Assembly (NCBI GenBank): GCA_910578835.1
Contig: CAJTSK010000006.1
Span: 1 to 64,000, forward strand
DNA length: 64,000 nucleotides
Source of the DNA: an uncultured Muribaculum sp.
GTDB taxonomy: Bacteria > Bacteroidota > Bacteroidia > Bacteroidales > Muribaculaceae
Direction: 5' to 3'
A program made the position numbers and the translations under genes. This document shows positions 28,509 through 37,565 of the stretch, in pieces. The notes beneath the pieces were generated by a model. That model did not search any database and was not told the origin of the DNA. It saw nothing but the letters and a program-made list of their open reading frames with translations. Every line of letters begins with the position of its first letter. Position 1 is the first letter of the stretch.

Positions 28509-29678
28509 ATGAGACAGAAACAACTCGCCGTCATCGGGAGTACCGGCTCGATTGGCGTACAGACACTTGATATAGTTTCAGAATACCCCGAATTATTCCG
28601 CGCCTCAGTGCTCGCGGGAGGCTCCAACGTAGACTTGCTTGAAAAGCAGGCTATAGCTCACCGTCCCGACAAAGTAGTAATCGCCGATGAAAGCGGCTAC
28701 ACGCGGCTACGCGATTCGCTCACCCCGCTCGGAATCACCGTCGAGGCAGGCTCAAAAGCAGTAGCAGAAGCTGCTGTCTCGGTGCCCGGAGTCGACACCG
28801 CTGTCATAGCCACTGTAGGTTACAGCGGACTCGAACCTACCCTGAAGGCTATCGAGCACAACAAGGCTATCGCACTTGCCAACAAGGAGACCCTCGTTGT
28901 GGCAGGCGAGCTGGTGACAGGCTGTCTTGCTAAGTCGGAGTCAACCATTATGCCTATCGACTCGGAACATTCGGCAATCTACCAGTCGCTCGTCGGCGAA
29001 AGCCATGATTCCATCCGCCGCCTCCTCATCACGGCATCGGGAGGTCCGTTCCGTGACAAGTCGGTCAAGGAGATGGAACATGTCACGGTAAAGGACGCAC
29101 TCGCCCACCCCAACTGGTCGATGGGAGCAAAAATCACGATAGATTCAGCCACCATGCTCAACAAGGCATTTGAGATTATCGAGGCGCGATGGCTTTTTGA
29201 CGTGCCTGCCGACAAAATCAACGCAGTCGTACACCCGCAATCAATCATCCACTCGATGGTCGAATTTGTCGACGGCTCGATAAAGGCACAGCTCGGACTT
29301 CCCGACATGCGCCTGCCTATACGTTATGCCCTCGGATGTGCCCACCGTCTTCCCACAAAGCGCAAAGGGCTCACCATCGCCGACTATGCCAAGCTGGAAT
29401 TTTTTGAACCCGACTTTGAAAAGTTCCCGCTCCTGAAACTTGCATACTACTCACTGGAAAAGGGAGGCAACGTGGCGTGTGTAGTCAACGCCGCAAACGA
29501 AATCGCCGTGGCGGCATTCCTGAAAGGCGAGATACCGTTCCTTGATATCAGACGCATAATCGACAAGTCGCTGGAGGCAATGCCATTCATATCATCACCA
29601 ACATATGAAGACTATGTAGCCACCAATGCCGAGACACGAAAATATGCGGCATCACTCATAAGCAAGCCGACACACTAA
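28509..29678 (+). CDS. dxr: 1-deoxy-D-xylulose 5-phosphate reductoisomerase
   Basis: Second enzyme of the MEP isoprenoid pathway; converts DXP to MEP with NADPH. 389 residues, normal length. GSTGSIGVQTLDI (9-21) is the NADPH-binding loop, ANKETLVVAGE and PIDSEHSAIYQSL supply metal and substrate ligands, and ASGGPFRD and HPNWSMGAKITIDSATM complete the catalytic loop region. It is followed 35 bases later by rseP, the same dxr-rseP order seen in many bacteria. Confidence 0.97.
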   Translation: MRQKQLAVIGSTGSIGVQTLDIVSEYPELFRASVLAGGSNVDLLEKQAIAHRPDKVVIADESGYTRLRDSLTPLGITVEAGSKAVAEAAVSVPGVDTAVIATVGYSGLEPTLKAIEHNKAIALANKETLVVAGELVTGCLAKSESTIMPIDSEHSAIYQSLVGESHDSIRRLLITASGGPFRDKSVKEMEHVTVKDALAHPNWSMGAKITIDSATMLNKAFEIIEARWLFDVPADKINAVVHPQSIIHSMVEFVDGSIKAQLGLPDMRLPIRYALGCAHRLPTKRKGLTIADYAKLEFFEPDFEKFPLLKLAYYSLEKGGNVACVVNAANEIAVAAFLKGEIPFLDIRRIIDKSLEAMPFISSPTYEDYVATNAETRKYAASLISKPTH

Positions 29679-29713
29679 TAATCATACATATCTACAATCT
29701 CATAAGATAAACA

Positions 29714-31081
29714 ATGGAAACATTTCTGATAAAAGCATTACAACTAATGCTCGCTCTCGGACTCCTGGTGATAATCCACGAGTTCGGACATTATATATTT
29801 GCACGCATGTTTGGCATAAAGGTTGAAAAATTCTATCTGTTTTTCAACCCGTGGTTCTCGCTTTTCAAGTGGCAACCCAAAAAGAAAGAGACCAAGACCA
29901 ATCCTGACGGAAGCGAACGCGCCACATGGCGTGACACCGAGTATGGCATAGGCTGGCTGCCGCTTGGCGGTTATGTCAAAATCGCTGGAATGATTGACGA
30001 GTCAATGGATAAGGAGCAGATGGCGCAGCCCGCAAAAGCATGGGAATTTCGCTCCAAGCCTGCCTATCAGCGCTTGCTTGTGATGGTAGCCGGCGTGCTC
30101 ATGAACTTCATACTTGCAATCGTAATCTATGCCGGAATAGCATTGTACTGGGGTGAAAAATATATCCCGCTTGACAAGGCTTATGAAGGTTTTGCCTATG
30201 TACCCGCTGCAAAGGAAATCGGATTTCGTGACGGCGACATACCTCTTCTTGCCGACGGAGAGAAAATAGACGTGGCGACAGGCGACCACCTGCTGAAAAT
30301 GGTAGAGGCAAAAACCGTAACCGTGTTACGCGACCACAAAGACTCGATAGATATCGCAATTCCCGACAATTTCATATTCCGCCTCAACGAAGACAAAGGC
30401 TTCCTAAGCTACCGTCTGCCGATATATGTGCAGAGTGTGGTCAACGGAGAGCCGGCGAAAGAAGCCGGGCTGCTTCCCGACGACCATATAATCTCGGTAG
30501 GTGACGCAATGACTCCTTCTTACACCGAATTTACGGCAGAGTTGAGCAAACGTGGCGGACAGACAACCGGATTACGGCTTGTGCGCGGCAACGACACAAT
30601 CACAGTACCTATCAAGCCTACGGAAGCCGGCAAGATAGGCATACAGCTCAAGCCTATTACCGATATCTATCCCGTGGTGACCCGTCACTACAACTTCTGG
30701 CAGTCAATCCCCAAAGGCTGGGAAATCGGCACAGGTAAGCTCTCGGCATATGTAGGCTCGCTGAAATATGTAGCCACGGCAGAAGGAGCAAAGAGCCTCG
30801 GCGGATTTGGCGCAATCGGCAACATGTTCCCCGAAAAATGGAGCTGGCTCGCATTCTGGGAGATAACGGCATTCCTGTCGGTGGCACTCGCTTTCATGAA
30901 CATATTGCCGATACCGGCACTCGACGGAGGACACATAATGTTCCTTATATATGAAATCATCGCGCGTCGCAAGCCAAGCGATAAATTCATGGAATATGCC
31001 CAGATTGCAGGAATGGCATTCCTCATACTCCTGTTGCTCTACGCCAACGGCAATGACATCTATCGCTTTATATTCCGATAA
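29714..31081 (+). CDS. rseP: Site-2 intramembrane zinc protease RseP
   Basis: 455-residue inner-membrane protease with the zinc motif HEFGH (22-26) in the first membrane helix and NILPIPALDGGH near residue 395 in the third. Between them lie two PDZ-like segments (about 150-330), the second including GEPAKEAGLLPDDHIISVGD. It cleaves anti-sigma factors and remnant signal peptides in known members. The dxr-rseP-rlmI spacing (35 and 18 bases) suggests one transcript. Confidence 0.96.
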   Translation: METFLIKALQLMLALGLLVIIHEFGHYIFARMFGIKVEKFYLFFNPWFSLFKWQPKKKETKTNPDGSERATWRDTEYGIGWLPLGGYVKIAGMIDESMDKEQMAQPAKAWEFRSKPAYQRLLVMVAGVLMNFILAIVIYAGIALYWGEKYIPLDKAYEGFAYVPAAKEIGFRDGDIPLLADGEKIDVATGDHLLKMVEAKTVTVLRDHKDSIDIAIPDNFIFRLNEDKGFLSYRLPIYVQSVVNGEPAKEAGLLPDDHIISVGDAMTPSYTEFTAELSKRGGQTTGLRLVRGNDTITVPIKPTEAGKIGIQLKPITDIYPVVTRHYNFWQSIPKGWEIGTGKLSAYVGSLKYVATAEGAKSLGGFGAIGNMFPEKWSWLAFWEITAFLSVALAFMNILPIPALDGGHIMFLIYEIIARRKPSDKFMEYAQIAGMAFLILLLLYANGNDIYRFIFR

Positions 31082-31099
31082 ATAATCATTAGACACGAT

Positions 31100-32281
31100 A
31101 TGAACTACCCTGAAATAGTATTAAGGAAAGGAAAAGAACAATCGCTCGAACGCCTTCACCCTTGGGTGTTTTCAGGCGCTGTGGCTCACCTGCCTGATAA
31201 TATCGAGGAGGGCGACACCGTAAAAGTGGTATCATCCACAGGAAACGTAATCGGCACAGGTCATTACCAGATTGGAAGCATCATGGTAAGAATACTCGCC
31301 TGGGGTGACGCTCCTATAGATGCCTCCCTTTACAGCGCCCGCCTGAAGGAGGCATACAGGCTTCGACGTGCCCTCAAGCTCATCAACCGCCATAACAACG
31401 CCTACCGTCTCGTACATGGCGAAGGTGATTTCCTGCCCGGACTTGTGGTCGACGTGTATGGCGACACCGCCGTGTTGCAGGCTCATTCCCCGGGCATGCA
31501 CTTTGCCCGCGACATCATAGCCTCCGAGCTGGTCAACCTTCCCGACGCCGGTATAAAAAATGTATATTACAAGTCGGAGACCACACTCCCCTACAAAGCG
31601 CAGCTTGACCCCCAAAACCAGTATATCATCGGCTCATACTCCACCAATGTCGCCGAGGAAAACGGACTGAAATTTCATGTTGACTGGCTGAAAGGGCAGA
31701 AGACGGGATTTTTTGTCGACCAGCGCGACAACCGTGCCCTGCTTGAAAAATACTCCCATAACCGCAAGGTTCTCAACATGTTCTGCTACACCGGCGGCTT
31801 CTCAGTATATGCCCTGCGTGGAGGGGCAGAGCTTGTACACTCTGTCGACAGCTCCGCAAAGGCTATCGCGCTGACCGATGACAATGTGCGCCTGAATTTC
31901 CCCGACGACGAGCGCCACACTTCATATGCAGAAGATGCATTCAAGTTCCTGTCGGCAATGGAGACCCCCTACGACCTTATAATACTTGACCCCCCGGCAT
32001 TTGCAAAACATCGTAGCGCGCTAAAAAACGCGCTCATAGGCTATCGCAAGCTCAACGCGAAGGCATTTGAAAAAATCGCCCCCGGAGGCATACTGTTCAC
32101 ATTCTCATGTTCACAGGCAGTGAGTCGCGAGCAGTTCAGGCTTGCCGTGTTCTCGGCTGCGGCACAAAGCCGACGCAATGTGCGCATACTGCATCAGCTC
32201 ACTCAACCCGCCGACCACCCGGTCAACATATATCATCCCGAAGGCGAATATCTCAAGGGACTGATACTATACGTCGAATAA
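31100..32281 (+). CDS. rlmI: 23S rRNA (cytosine-C5) methyltransferase RlmI-type
   Basis: 393 residues: an N-terminal PUA RNA-binding domain (LRKGKEQSLERLHPWVFSGAV), an EEHEE-type middle region (GDFLPGLVVDVYGD), and a Rossmann methyltransferase domain from about 190, with VLNMFCYTGGFSVYAL as the SAM-binding motif and LDPPAFAKH as the catalytic loop. RlmI methylates C1962 of 23S rRNA in E. coli. The exact target here is inferred by similarity. Confidence 0.9.
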   Translation: MNYPEIVLRKGKEQSLERLHPWVFSGAVAHLPDNIEEGDTVKVVSSTGNVIGTGHYQIGSIMVRILAWGDAPIDASLYSARLKEAYRLRRALKLINRHNNAYRLVHGEGDFLPGLVVDVYGDTAVLQAHSPGMHFARDIIASELVNLPDAGIKNVYYKSETTLPYKAQLDPQNQYIIGSYSTNVAEENGLKFHVDWLKGQKTGFFVDQRDNRALLEKYSHNRKVLNMFCYTGGFSVYALRGGAELVHSVDSSAKAIALTDDNVRLNFPDDERHTSYAEDAFKFLSAMETPYDLIILDPPAFAKHRSALKNALIGYRKLNAKAFEKIAPGGILFTFSCSQAVSREQFRLAVFSAAAQSRRNVRILHQLTQPADHPVNIYHPEGEYLKGLILYVE

Positions 32282-32313
32282 CTAATCATTCACATATTTT
32301 TACCGATAACATA

Positions 32314-34323
32314 ATGCTTAAAACTATAAAAACAGCCGGAGTGGCGCTGCTTACACTGGCTACAAGCTCACAGGCAATGGCTAAAGAAAATGACAACTTC
32401 CAATATGTAGTCGACCGCTTCGCCGACATCGAGGTGTTGCGCTACAAAGTGCCCGCGTTTGAAGACCTCTCGCTGCGCCAGAAACTTCTCGTGTATCATC
32501 TTACCGAAGCGGCTCTTGCAGGACGCGACATTCTCTGGGACCAGAACGGCAAGGAAAACCTTGCACTCCGCGACCTTATGGAGAATATTTACCTTAACTA
32601 TAAGGGTGACAAAAACGATGCTGACTATAAGGCATTTGAAAAATATCTGAAGCAGATATGGTTTGCCAACGGTATCCACCATCACTATTCGATGGATAAG
32701 TTTACCCCTGAGTTCAGCCGGGAGTTCCTTAACGCCCAGATAGCGCAGCTCCCCGCCGAGTCGCGCCCCGCATGTCAGGAGACCCTGCTCTCACTCATTT
32801 TCGACCCCGCCGTAAAGCCCAAGAAAGTAAACCAGGCAGAAGGAGAAGACCTTATACTCACCTCGGCGACCAATATCTATGACGGTGTTACACAGCCCGA
32901 AGTTGAGGCTTACTATGCCGCGATAAAGGATACCACCGACCTTACCCCCATCTCTTACGGACTAAATACCCGCAAGGTGAAAATCGACGGCAAAGTGACA
33001 GAGCAGCCTTACAAGGCAGGCGGTCTCTACACAGAGGCTATCGAGCGCATAATCAAAGAATTGAAGCTCGCGGCAGAATATGCTGAAAACCCATCACAAA
33101 AAGCATATATCGATAAACTTGTCGAATTTTACACGACAGGCGACCTGAAGACATTTGACGAATATTCAATACTTTGGTCAGAAGAGACTGCATCACAGGT
33201 CGACTTCATCAACGGATTTATCGAATCATACGACGACCCTCTGGGCATGACCGGTTCATGGGAATCAATCGTCAATTTCAAAAACAACGAGGCATCGGCA
33301 CGCACTGAAATCCTCAGTGGCAACGCGCAATGGTTTGAAAGCCACAGCCCCGTCAATCCCGCTTTTCGCAAAGAGACAGTGAAAGGAGTATCGGCTAAAG
33401 TAATTACTGCGGCGATACTTGCCGGAGATGCTTATCCCGCGACCCCGATAGGCATCAACCTCCCTAATGCCAACTGGATACGCGCAACCCACGGATCAAA
33501 ATCGGTAACCCTTGAAAATATCACTCAGGCATATGACGAGGCATCGCATGGCGACGGCTTCAACGAGGAATTTGTAATCGACGAGCCTACACGCACATTA
33601 CTCAACAATTACCTGTTTATCACCGACAATCTCCACACTGACCTCCATGAGTGTCTCGGACATGGTTCAGGTCGCCTTCTCCCCGGTGTCGACCAGGATG
33701 CCCTGAAGGCTCACGGCTCCACTCTTGAAGAAGCCCGTGCCGACCTATTCGCACTATACTATCTCGCCGACCCGAAGCTTATCGAGCTTGGACTTCTTGA
33801 CAATCCCGATGCTTACAAGGCTGAATATTACAAATATATGCTCAACGGTCTTATGACCCAGCTTATGCGTATTGAGCCGGGCAAAGATGTAGAGGAGGCT
33901 CACATGCGCAACCGCAAGCTCATAGCCGAATGGGCGTATGAACATGGCAAAGCCGACAATGTAGTGGAGTATGTGAAAAAAGATGGCAAAACATATGTAA
34001 AAATCAATGATTATGCCGCCCTGCGCAATCTGTTCGGCCAGCTACTCGGTGAAATCCAGCGCATCAAGAGCGAAGGCGACTATGAAGCCGGACGTGACCT
34101 CGTTGAAAAATATGCCGTCAAGGTCGACCCGGCAATACACAAGGAGGTGCTTGACCGCTACGCTCATCTTAGCATAGCTCCCTACAAGGGATTTGTCAAC
34201 CCCGTCTACTCTCTTGTTAAAGACAACAACGGCAACGTGGTGGATGTAAAAGTAGAATACACTGAAAATTACATTACCCAGATGCTCCGTTACTCGCGTG
34301 ATTACTCAACCCTCCCGCGTTAA
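32314..34323 (+). CDS. Dipeptidyl-peptidase III (M49 family), exported
   Basis: Zinc aminopeptidase of 669 residues that removes N-terminal dipeptides. The ATG at 32314 is chosen because it begins a signal peptide (LKTIKTAGVALLTLATSSQA); a longer reading frame extends back into rlmI but has no support. The zinc motif HECLGH is at residues 445-450 and the third ligand motif EEARAD at 472-477, both diagnostic of M49. Bacteroides DPP III is the closest type. Together with the M3 enzyme it suggests a periplasmic peptide-degrading capacity. prmA follows 17 bases later. Confidence 0.94.
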   Translation: MLKTIKTAGVALLTLATSSQAMAKENDNFQYVVDRFADIEVLRYKVPAFEDLSLRQKLLVYHLTEAALAGRDILWDQNGKENLALRDLMENIYLNYKGDKNDADYKAFEKYLKQIWFANGIHHHYSMDKFTPEFSREFLNAQIAQLPAESRPACQETLLSLIFDPAVKPKKVNQAEGEDLILTSATNIYDGVTQPEVEAYYAAIKDTTDLTPISYGLNTRKVKIDGKVTEQPYKAGGLYTEAIERIIKELKLAAEYAENPSQKAYIDKLVEFYTTGDLKTFDEYSILWSEETASQVDFINGFIESYDDPLGMTGSWESIVNFKNNEASARTEILSGNAQWFESHSPVNPAFRKETVKGVSAKVITAAILAGDAYPATPIGINLPNANWIRATHGSKSVTLENITQAYDEASHGDGFNEEFVIDEPTRTLLNNYLFITDNLHTDLHECLGHGSGRLLPGVDQDALKAHGSTLEEARADLFALYYLADPKLIELGLLDNPDAYKAEYYKYMLNGLMTQLMRIEPGKDVEEAHMRNRKLIAEWAYEHGKADNVVEYVKKDGKTYVKINDYAALRNLFGQLLGEIQRIKSEGDYEAGRDLVEKYAVKVDPAIHKEVLDRYAHLSIAPYKGFVNPVYSLVKDNNGNVVDVKVEYTENYITQMLRYSRDYSTLPR

Positions 34324-34340
34324 TACGTAAAGCCACGACA

Positions 34341-35183
34341 ATGAACGATTACGTTGAAGTAAGAATGGATGTCACCCCATGTGATGAAAACCACACTGAC
34401 ATCCTTGCCGCGCTGCTGTGTGAGCATAACTATGAAAGCTTTGTTCCCGATGACAAAGGACTGACTGCATATGTGAAAAAGGAGCTGTTTGATTCCGACA
34501 TATTCCGTCAGGTAATCGCCGACTTCCCCTTCCCCGCCACCGTTGACGTGAAATGGGACACCGTGGAGGGGCGCGACTGGAATTCAGAGTGGGAGAAAAA
34601 CTATTTCCAGCCGATTGTAGTTGATGATATGTGTGTCATCCACAGCTCTTTTCACAAAGATATCCCATCTTTGCCCTACGATATAGTCATAGACCCCAAG
34701 ATGGCATTTGGCACAGGTCACCATCAGACGACCTCCCTTATCATCAAGCGTTTGCTTGAGCTGCCGGTCGAAGGGAAGTCGGTCATCGACATGGGTACCG
34801 GCACAGGCATACTCGCCATCCTTGCGGCAATGCGCGGCGCATCGCGCATCGACGCTGTGGAAATCGACGAATTTGCCTATGTCAACGCTGTCGATAATGT
34901 AAAAATCAACAATCATCCCGAAATCAATGTGATACATGGCGATGCCTCGGCACTCGCCGACATTGCGCCCGCCGACATATTTATCGCAAATATCAACCGT
35001 AACATCATCACCGGCGACATGAACGCTTATGCCACCGCGTTGCGTGATGGCGGCATAATGATACTGAGCGGATTTTATGACGACGACATCCCCGTGATAC
35101 AGGATGCCGCCGAGAAATGCGGACTCACCTACATAGACCGTAACATGCGCGACCGTTGGGTATCGGTGATGCTAAAAAAATGA
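34341..35183 (+). CDS. prmA: Ribosomal protein L11 methyltransferase
   Basis: 280-residue SAM-dependent methyltransferase that methylates L11 lysines and its N-terminus. N-terminal L11-recognition domain (1-95), linker with GRDWNSEWEKNYFQP, then the Rossmann domain with MAFGTGHHQTT and VIDMGTGTGILAI. NINRNI is the NxNxx catalytic-site equivalent. Six bases separate it from the ABC ATPase gene. Confidence 0.94.
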   Translation: MNDYVEVRMDVTPCDENHTDILAALLCEHNYESFVPDDKGLTAYVKKELFDSDIFRQVIADFPFPATVDVKWDTVEGRDWNSEWEKNYFQPIVVDDMCVIHSSFHKDIPSLPYDIVIDPKMAFGTGHHQTTSLIIKRLLELPVEGKSVIDMGTGTGILAILAAMRGASRIDAVEIDEFAYVNAVDNVKINNHPEINVIHGDASALADIAPADIFIANINRNIITGDMNAYATALRDGGIMILSGFYDDDIPVIQDAAEKCGLTYIDRNMRDRWVSVMLKK

Positions 35184-35188
35184 CCTGA

Positions 35189-36109
35189 ATGGATTTTATA
35201 GAAGTAAAAGACGTAGTAAAAGATTACTCCGGACATAGAGCGCTCGACCATGTGAGCCTCAATGTAAAAGAAGGCACAGTCTACGGTCTGCTCGGGCCCA
35301 ACGGCGCGGGAAAGACCTCGCTGATACGCCTTCTCAACCAGATAACACGTCCTGACAGCGGAGAGATATTTCTCGACGGGAAGCCACTCGCCACTGAAGA
35401 TGTCATGCACATAGGCTATCTTCCCGAAGAAAGAGGTCTTTATAAAAAGATGAAAGTACTGAGCCATATCGTGTATCTCGGTCGTCTGAAAGGCATGTCG
35501 AAAGCCGATGCAACGCGCGAGGGACGGCAATGGCTTGAGCGCATGGGACTTGAAGAGTGGGCCGACAAAAAAATCGAGGCACTGTCTAAAGGTATGGCGC
35601 AGAAAGTGCAGTTTATCTCCACAGTCGTACACAATCCCCGCCTACTGATATTTGATGAGCCGTTCTCAGGATTTGACCCCGTCAACACCGAGCAGTTGAA
35701 GAAAGAAATCATACGTCTCAACGAAAATGGCGCGACCATACTCTTCTCCACCCACAACATGGCTTCGGTCGAAGAAGTGTGCAAGGAGTTCACGCTTATC
35801 AACAAGTCGAAGGCGGTATTGCAGGGCAATGTGCTTGACATCAGGCATCAGTTTAAGAAAAATCTCTTCACCATCCATATCGCCGAGCCTGTGCTTGCGC
35901 CTGACAACACCCTCTACACCATCGAGAGCATAAAGCCTCACGGACTCGGAGGCAGCGAGGCGGTCATACGCCTTGTGCCGGGAGTAAACATGAAAGATGT
36001 AATAGGATTACTCAATCAGCGCTATACACTGCTTGGCTTTGAGGAGATGCTCCCTACTATGAATGAAATATTTATTGAAACAGTAACTGACAGCAATGGA
36101 CAAGCGTAG
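35189..36109 (+). CDS. ABC transporter ATP-binding protein (NatA-like)
   Basis: 306 residues. Walker A GPNGAGKTS (37-45), signature LSKGMAQKV, Walker B LLIFDEPFSGFDP and the H-loop STHNM are intact. The C-terminal 80 residues form the extra domain of NatA-like exporters. Its stop overlaps the start of the permease gene by 14 bases, so the two are translationally coupled and form a full exporter. Substrate is unknown; Na+ or an antibiotic or lipid are family possibilities. Confidence 0.93.
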   Translation: MDFIEVKDVVKDYSGHRALDHVSLNVKEGTVYGLLGPNGAGKTSLIRLLNQITRPDSGEIFLDGKPLATEDVMHIGYLPEERGLYKKMKVLSHIVYLGRLKGMSKADATREGRQWLERMGLEEWADKKIEALSKGMAQKVQFISTVVHNPRLLIFDEPFSGFDPVNTEQLKKEIIRLNENGATILFSTHNMASVEEVCKEFTLINKSKAVLQGNVLDIRHQFKKNLFTIHIAEPVLAPDNTLYTIESIKPHGLGGSEAVIRLVPGVNMKDVIGLLNQRYTLLGFEEMLPTMNEIFIETVTDSNGQA

Positions 36110-37415
36110 ATTTTTACTGGTACTACAACGCGAGTACTACTCCATAGTGGCTAAAAAGTCATTTATCCTCACCACACTGCTCTCCCCCTTTATCATGATT
36201 GCCCTGATTGGAGTGCCGGTAATGCTCATGGAGTTTAATACCGGAGATGCACGCACAATCACCGTGATTGACCAGAGCGGGAAATATGCTGACAAGTTCA
36301 CTGATTCAGAGGATTTTGAATATCAGATACTTCCCGACATATCGACATCCGACATGAAAGAACGATATGAGGAAGCCGATGGTGACATATATGCAATACT
36401 TGTGATTCCTGCCGACGTGGATGATTCCCACATCGTAAATATCTATTCTGAAAAACCGGTGAAGATGTCGCTTTCGCGGGAGATTTCCGATGTGCTCGGC
36501 AAGAGCCTGTCAGAGACAAGAATCAACTCCTTCGACATCCCCGGACTGAAAGAGATTATCGCTGAAAGCAATATTACGGTCGATGTCAAAAGCCACACAT
36601 GGGATGAATCGGGCGAATCGGTATCGTCAAGCGAACTTGCCACGATGACAGGACTTTTCCTCGCGTTTCTCACCTACATGTTTGTGCTCATGTATGGAGC
36701 GATGATCATGAGTTCGGTTGTCGAGGACAAGACCAACCGCATAGTTGAGGTAATCGTAAGCACCTGCCGCCCCATGGAGCTTATGCTCGGCAAGATTATC
36801 AGCATCGCGCTCGTAGGTCTCACCCAGATTGCCATATGGACCGTATTGCTGAGTATCGGCGGCTTTCTTCTAAGCATCGCCGGACTCTTTACAGCATCGC
36901 CCGAAATAGCCACAACGGCGATGGGTGTTGGTGCAGGCACTCCGATGCCGCAAATGCCCGATGGAGAGATGCCGGAATTTATTCAAGCCATACTTGGTGT
37001 AAACTGGTTCCGTCTGTTAGGTATTTTCGTATTGTATTTCATAGGCGGCTACCTGCTTTATGCCTCCCTTTTTGCAGCATTCGGCTCGGCAGTCGACCAG
37101 CAGAGCGACGCCAACCAGTTCACAATGCCGGTAATGATGATAATCATCATCGCGCTCCTAATCGGTCAGGCATGCATGGAAAACCCCGACGGAACACTCG
37201 GTGTCATATGCTCGCTTATACCCTTTACCTCCCCGATTGTGATGATGATACGTCTTCCTTACGATGTGCCGGCATGGGAAATCGCTGCGAGCATCATCAT
37301 TCTTTATGCCACGGCAATCCTGTTTACATGGCTTGCCGCGCGAATTTACCGCACCGGCATCCTCATGTACGGGCGTAAAGTATCATTTAAAGAAATCCTA
37401 CGCTGGGTAAAATAA
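36096..37415 (+). CDS. ABC-2 type permease (NatB-like)
   Basis: 439 residues with the ABC2_membrane_3 layout: one helix at 25-47, a large extracytoplasmic domain (about 50-185), then five to six helices (190-420). ATMTGLFLAFLTYMFVLMYG, VIMSSVVEDKTNRIVEVIVS and RPMELMLGKI are the typical motifs preceding the helix bundle. It pairs with the ATPase gene it overlaps. Confidence 0.92.
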   Translation: MDKRRFLLVLQREYYSIVAKKSFILTTLLSPFIMIALIGVPVMLMEFNTGDARTITVIDQSGKYADKFTDSEDFEYQILPDISTSDMKERYEEADGDIYAILVIPADVDDSHIVNIYSEKPVKMSLSREISDVLGKSLSETRINSFDIPGLKEIIAESNITVDVKSHTWDESGESVSSSELATMTGLFLAFLTYMFVLMYGAMIMSSVVEDKTNRIVEVIVSTCRPMELMLGKIISIALVGLTQIAIWTVLLSIGGFLLSIAGLFTASPEIATTAMGVGAGTPMPQMPDGEMPEFIQAILGVNWFRLLGIFVLYFIGGYLLYASLFAAFGSAVDQQSDANQFTMPVMMIIIIALLIGQACMENPDGTLGVICSLIPFTSPIVMMIRLPYDVPAWEIAASIIILYATAILFTWLAARIYRTGILMYGRKVSFKEILRWVK

Positions 37416-37466
37416 GCACAAAAGCAAACAAATAGTAAGCAAATAGCGTTTTATAATTGCGATTTA

Positions 37467-37529
37467 AGCACCAATCACGCAAATAATCGTCAAATTTCTT
37501 GATTATGTCGTTGATTGGTGCTAATTTTG
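37467..37529 (+). promoter_or_regulatory. leu operon promoter embedded in a nested dyad
   Basis: An 11-bp inverted repeat, AGCACCAATCA (37467-37477) and TGATTGGTGCT (37512-37522), encloses a second one, ATAATC (37483-37488) and GATTAT (37501-37506). The promoter lies on top of it: TTG (37499-37501), 20 bases and TAATTTTG (37522-37529). The right outer arm abuts and shares one base with the -7 box. A protein bound to the arms would block polymerase. The 36-base leader before leuA encodes no Leu-rich peptide, so classical attenuation is unlikely. Confidence 0.7.
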
Positions 37530-37565
37530 CACTTAATCCATAACATAGTTTATAATTCATCATAA

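Noticed and set aside
32107..32313. Upstream extension of the DPP III reading frame
   Set aside because: It runs inside rlmI and has no protein pattern. The signal peptide begins at the ATG at 32314.
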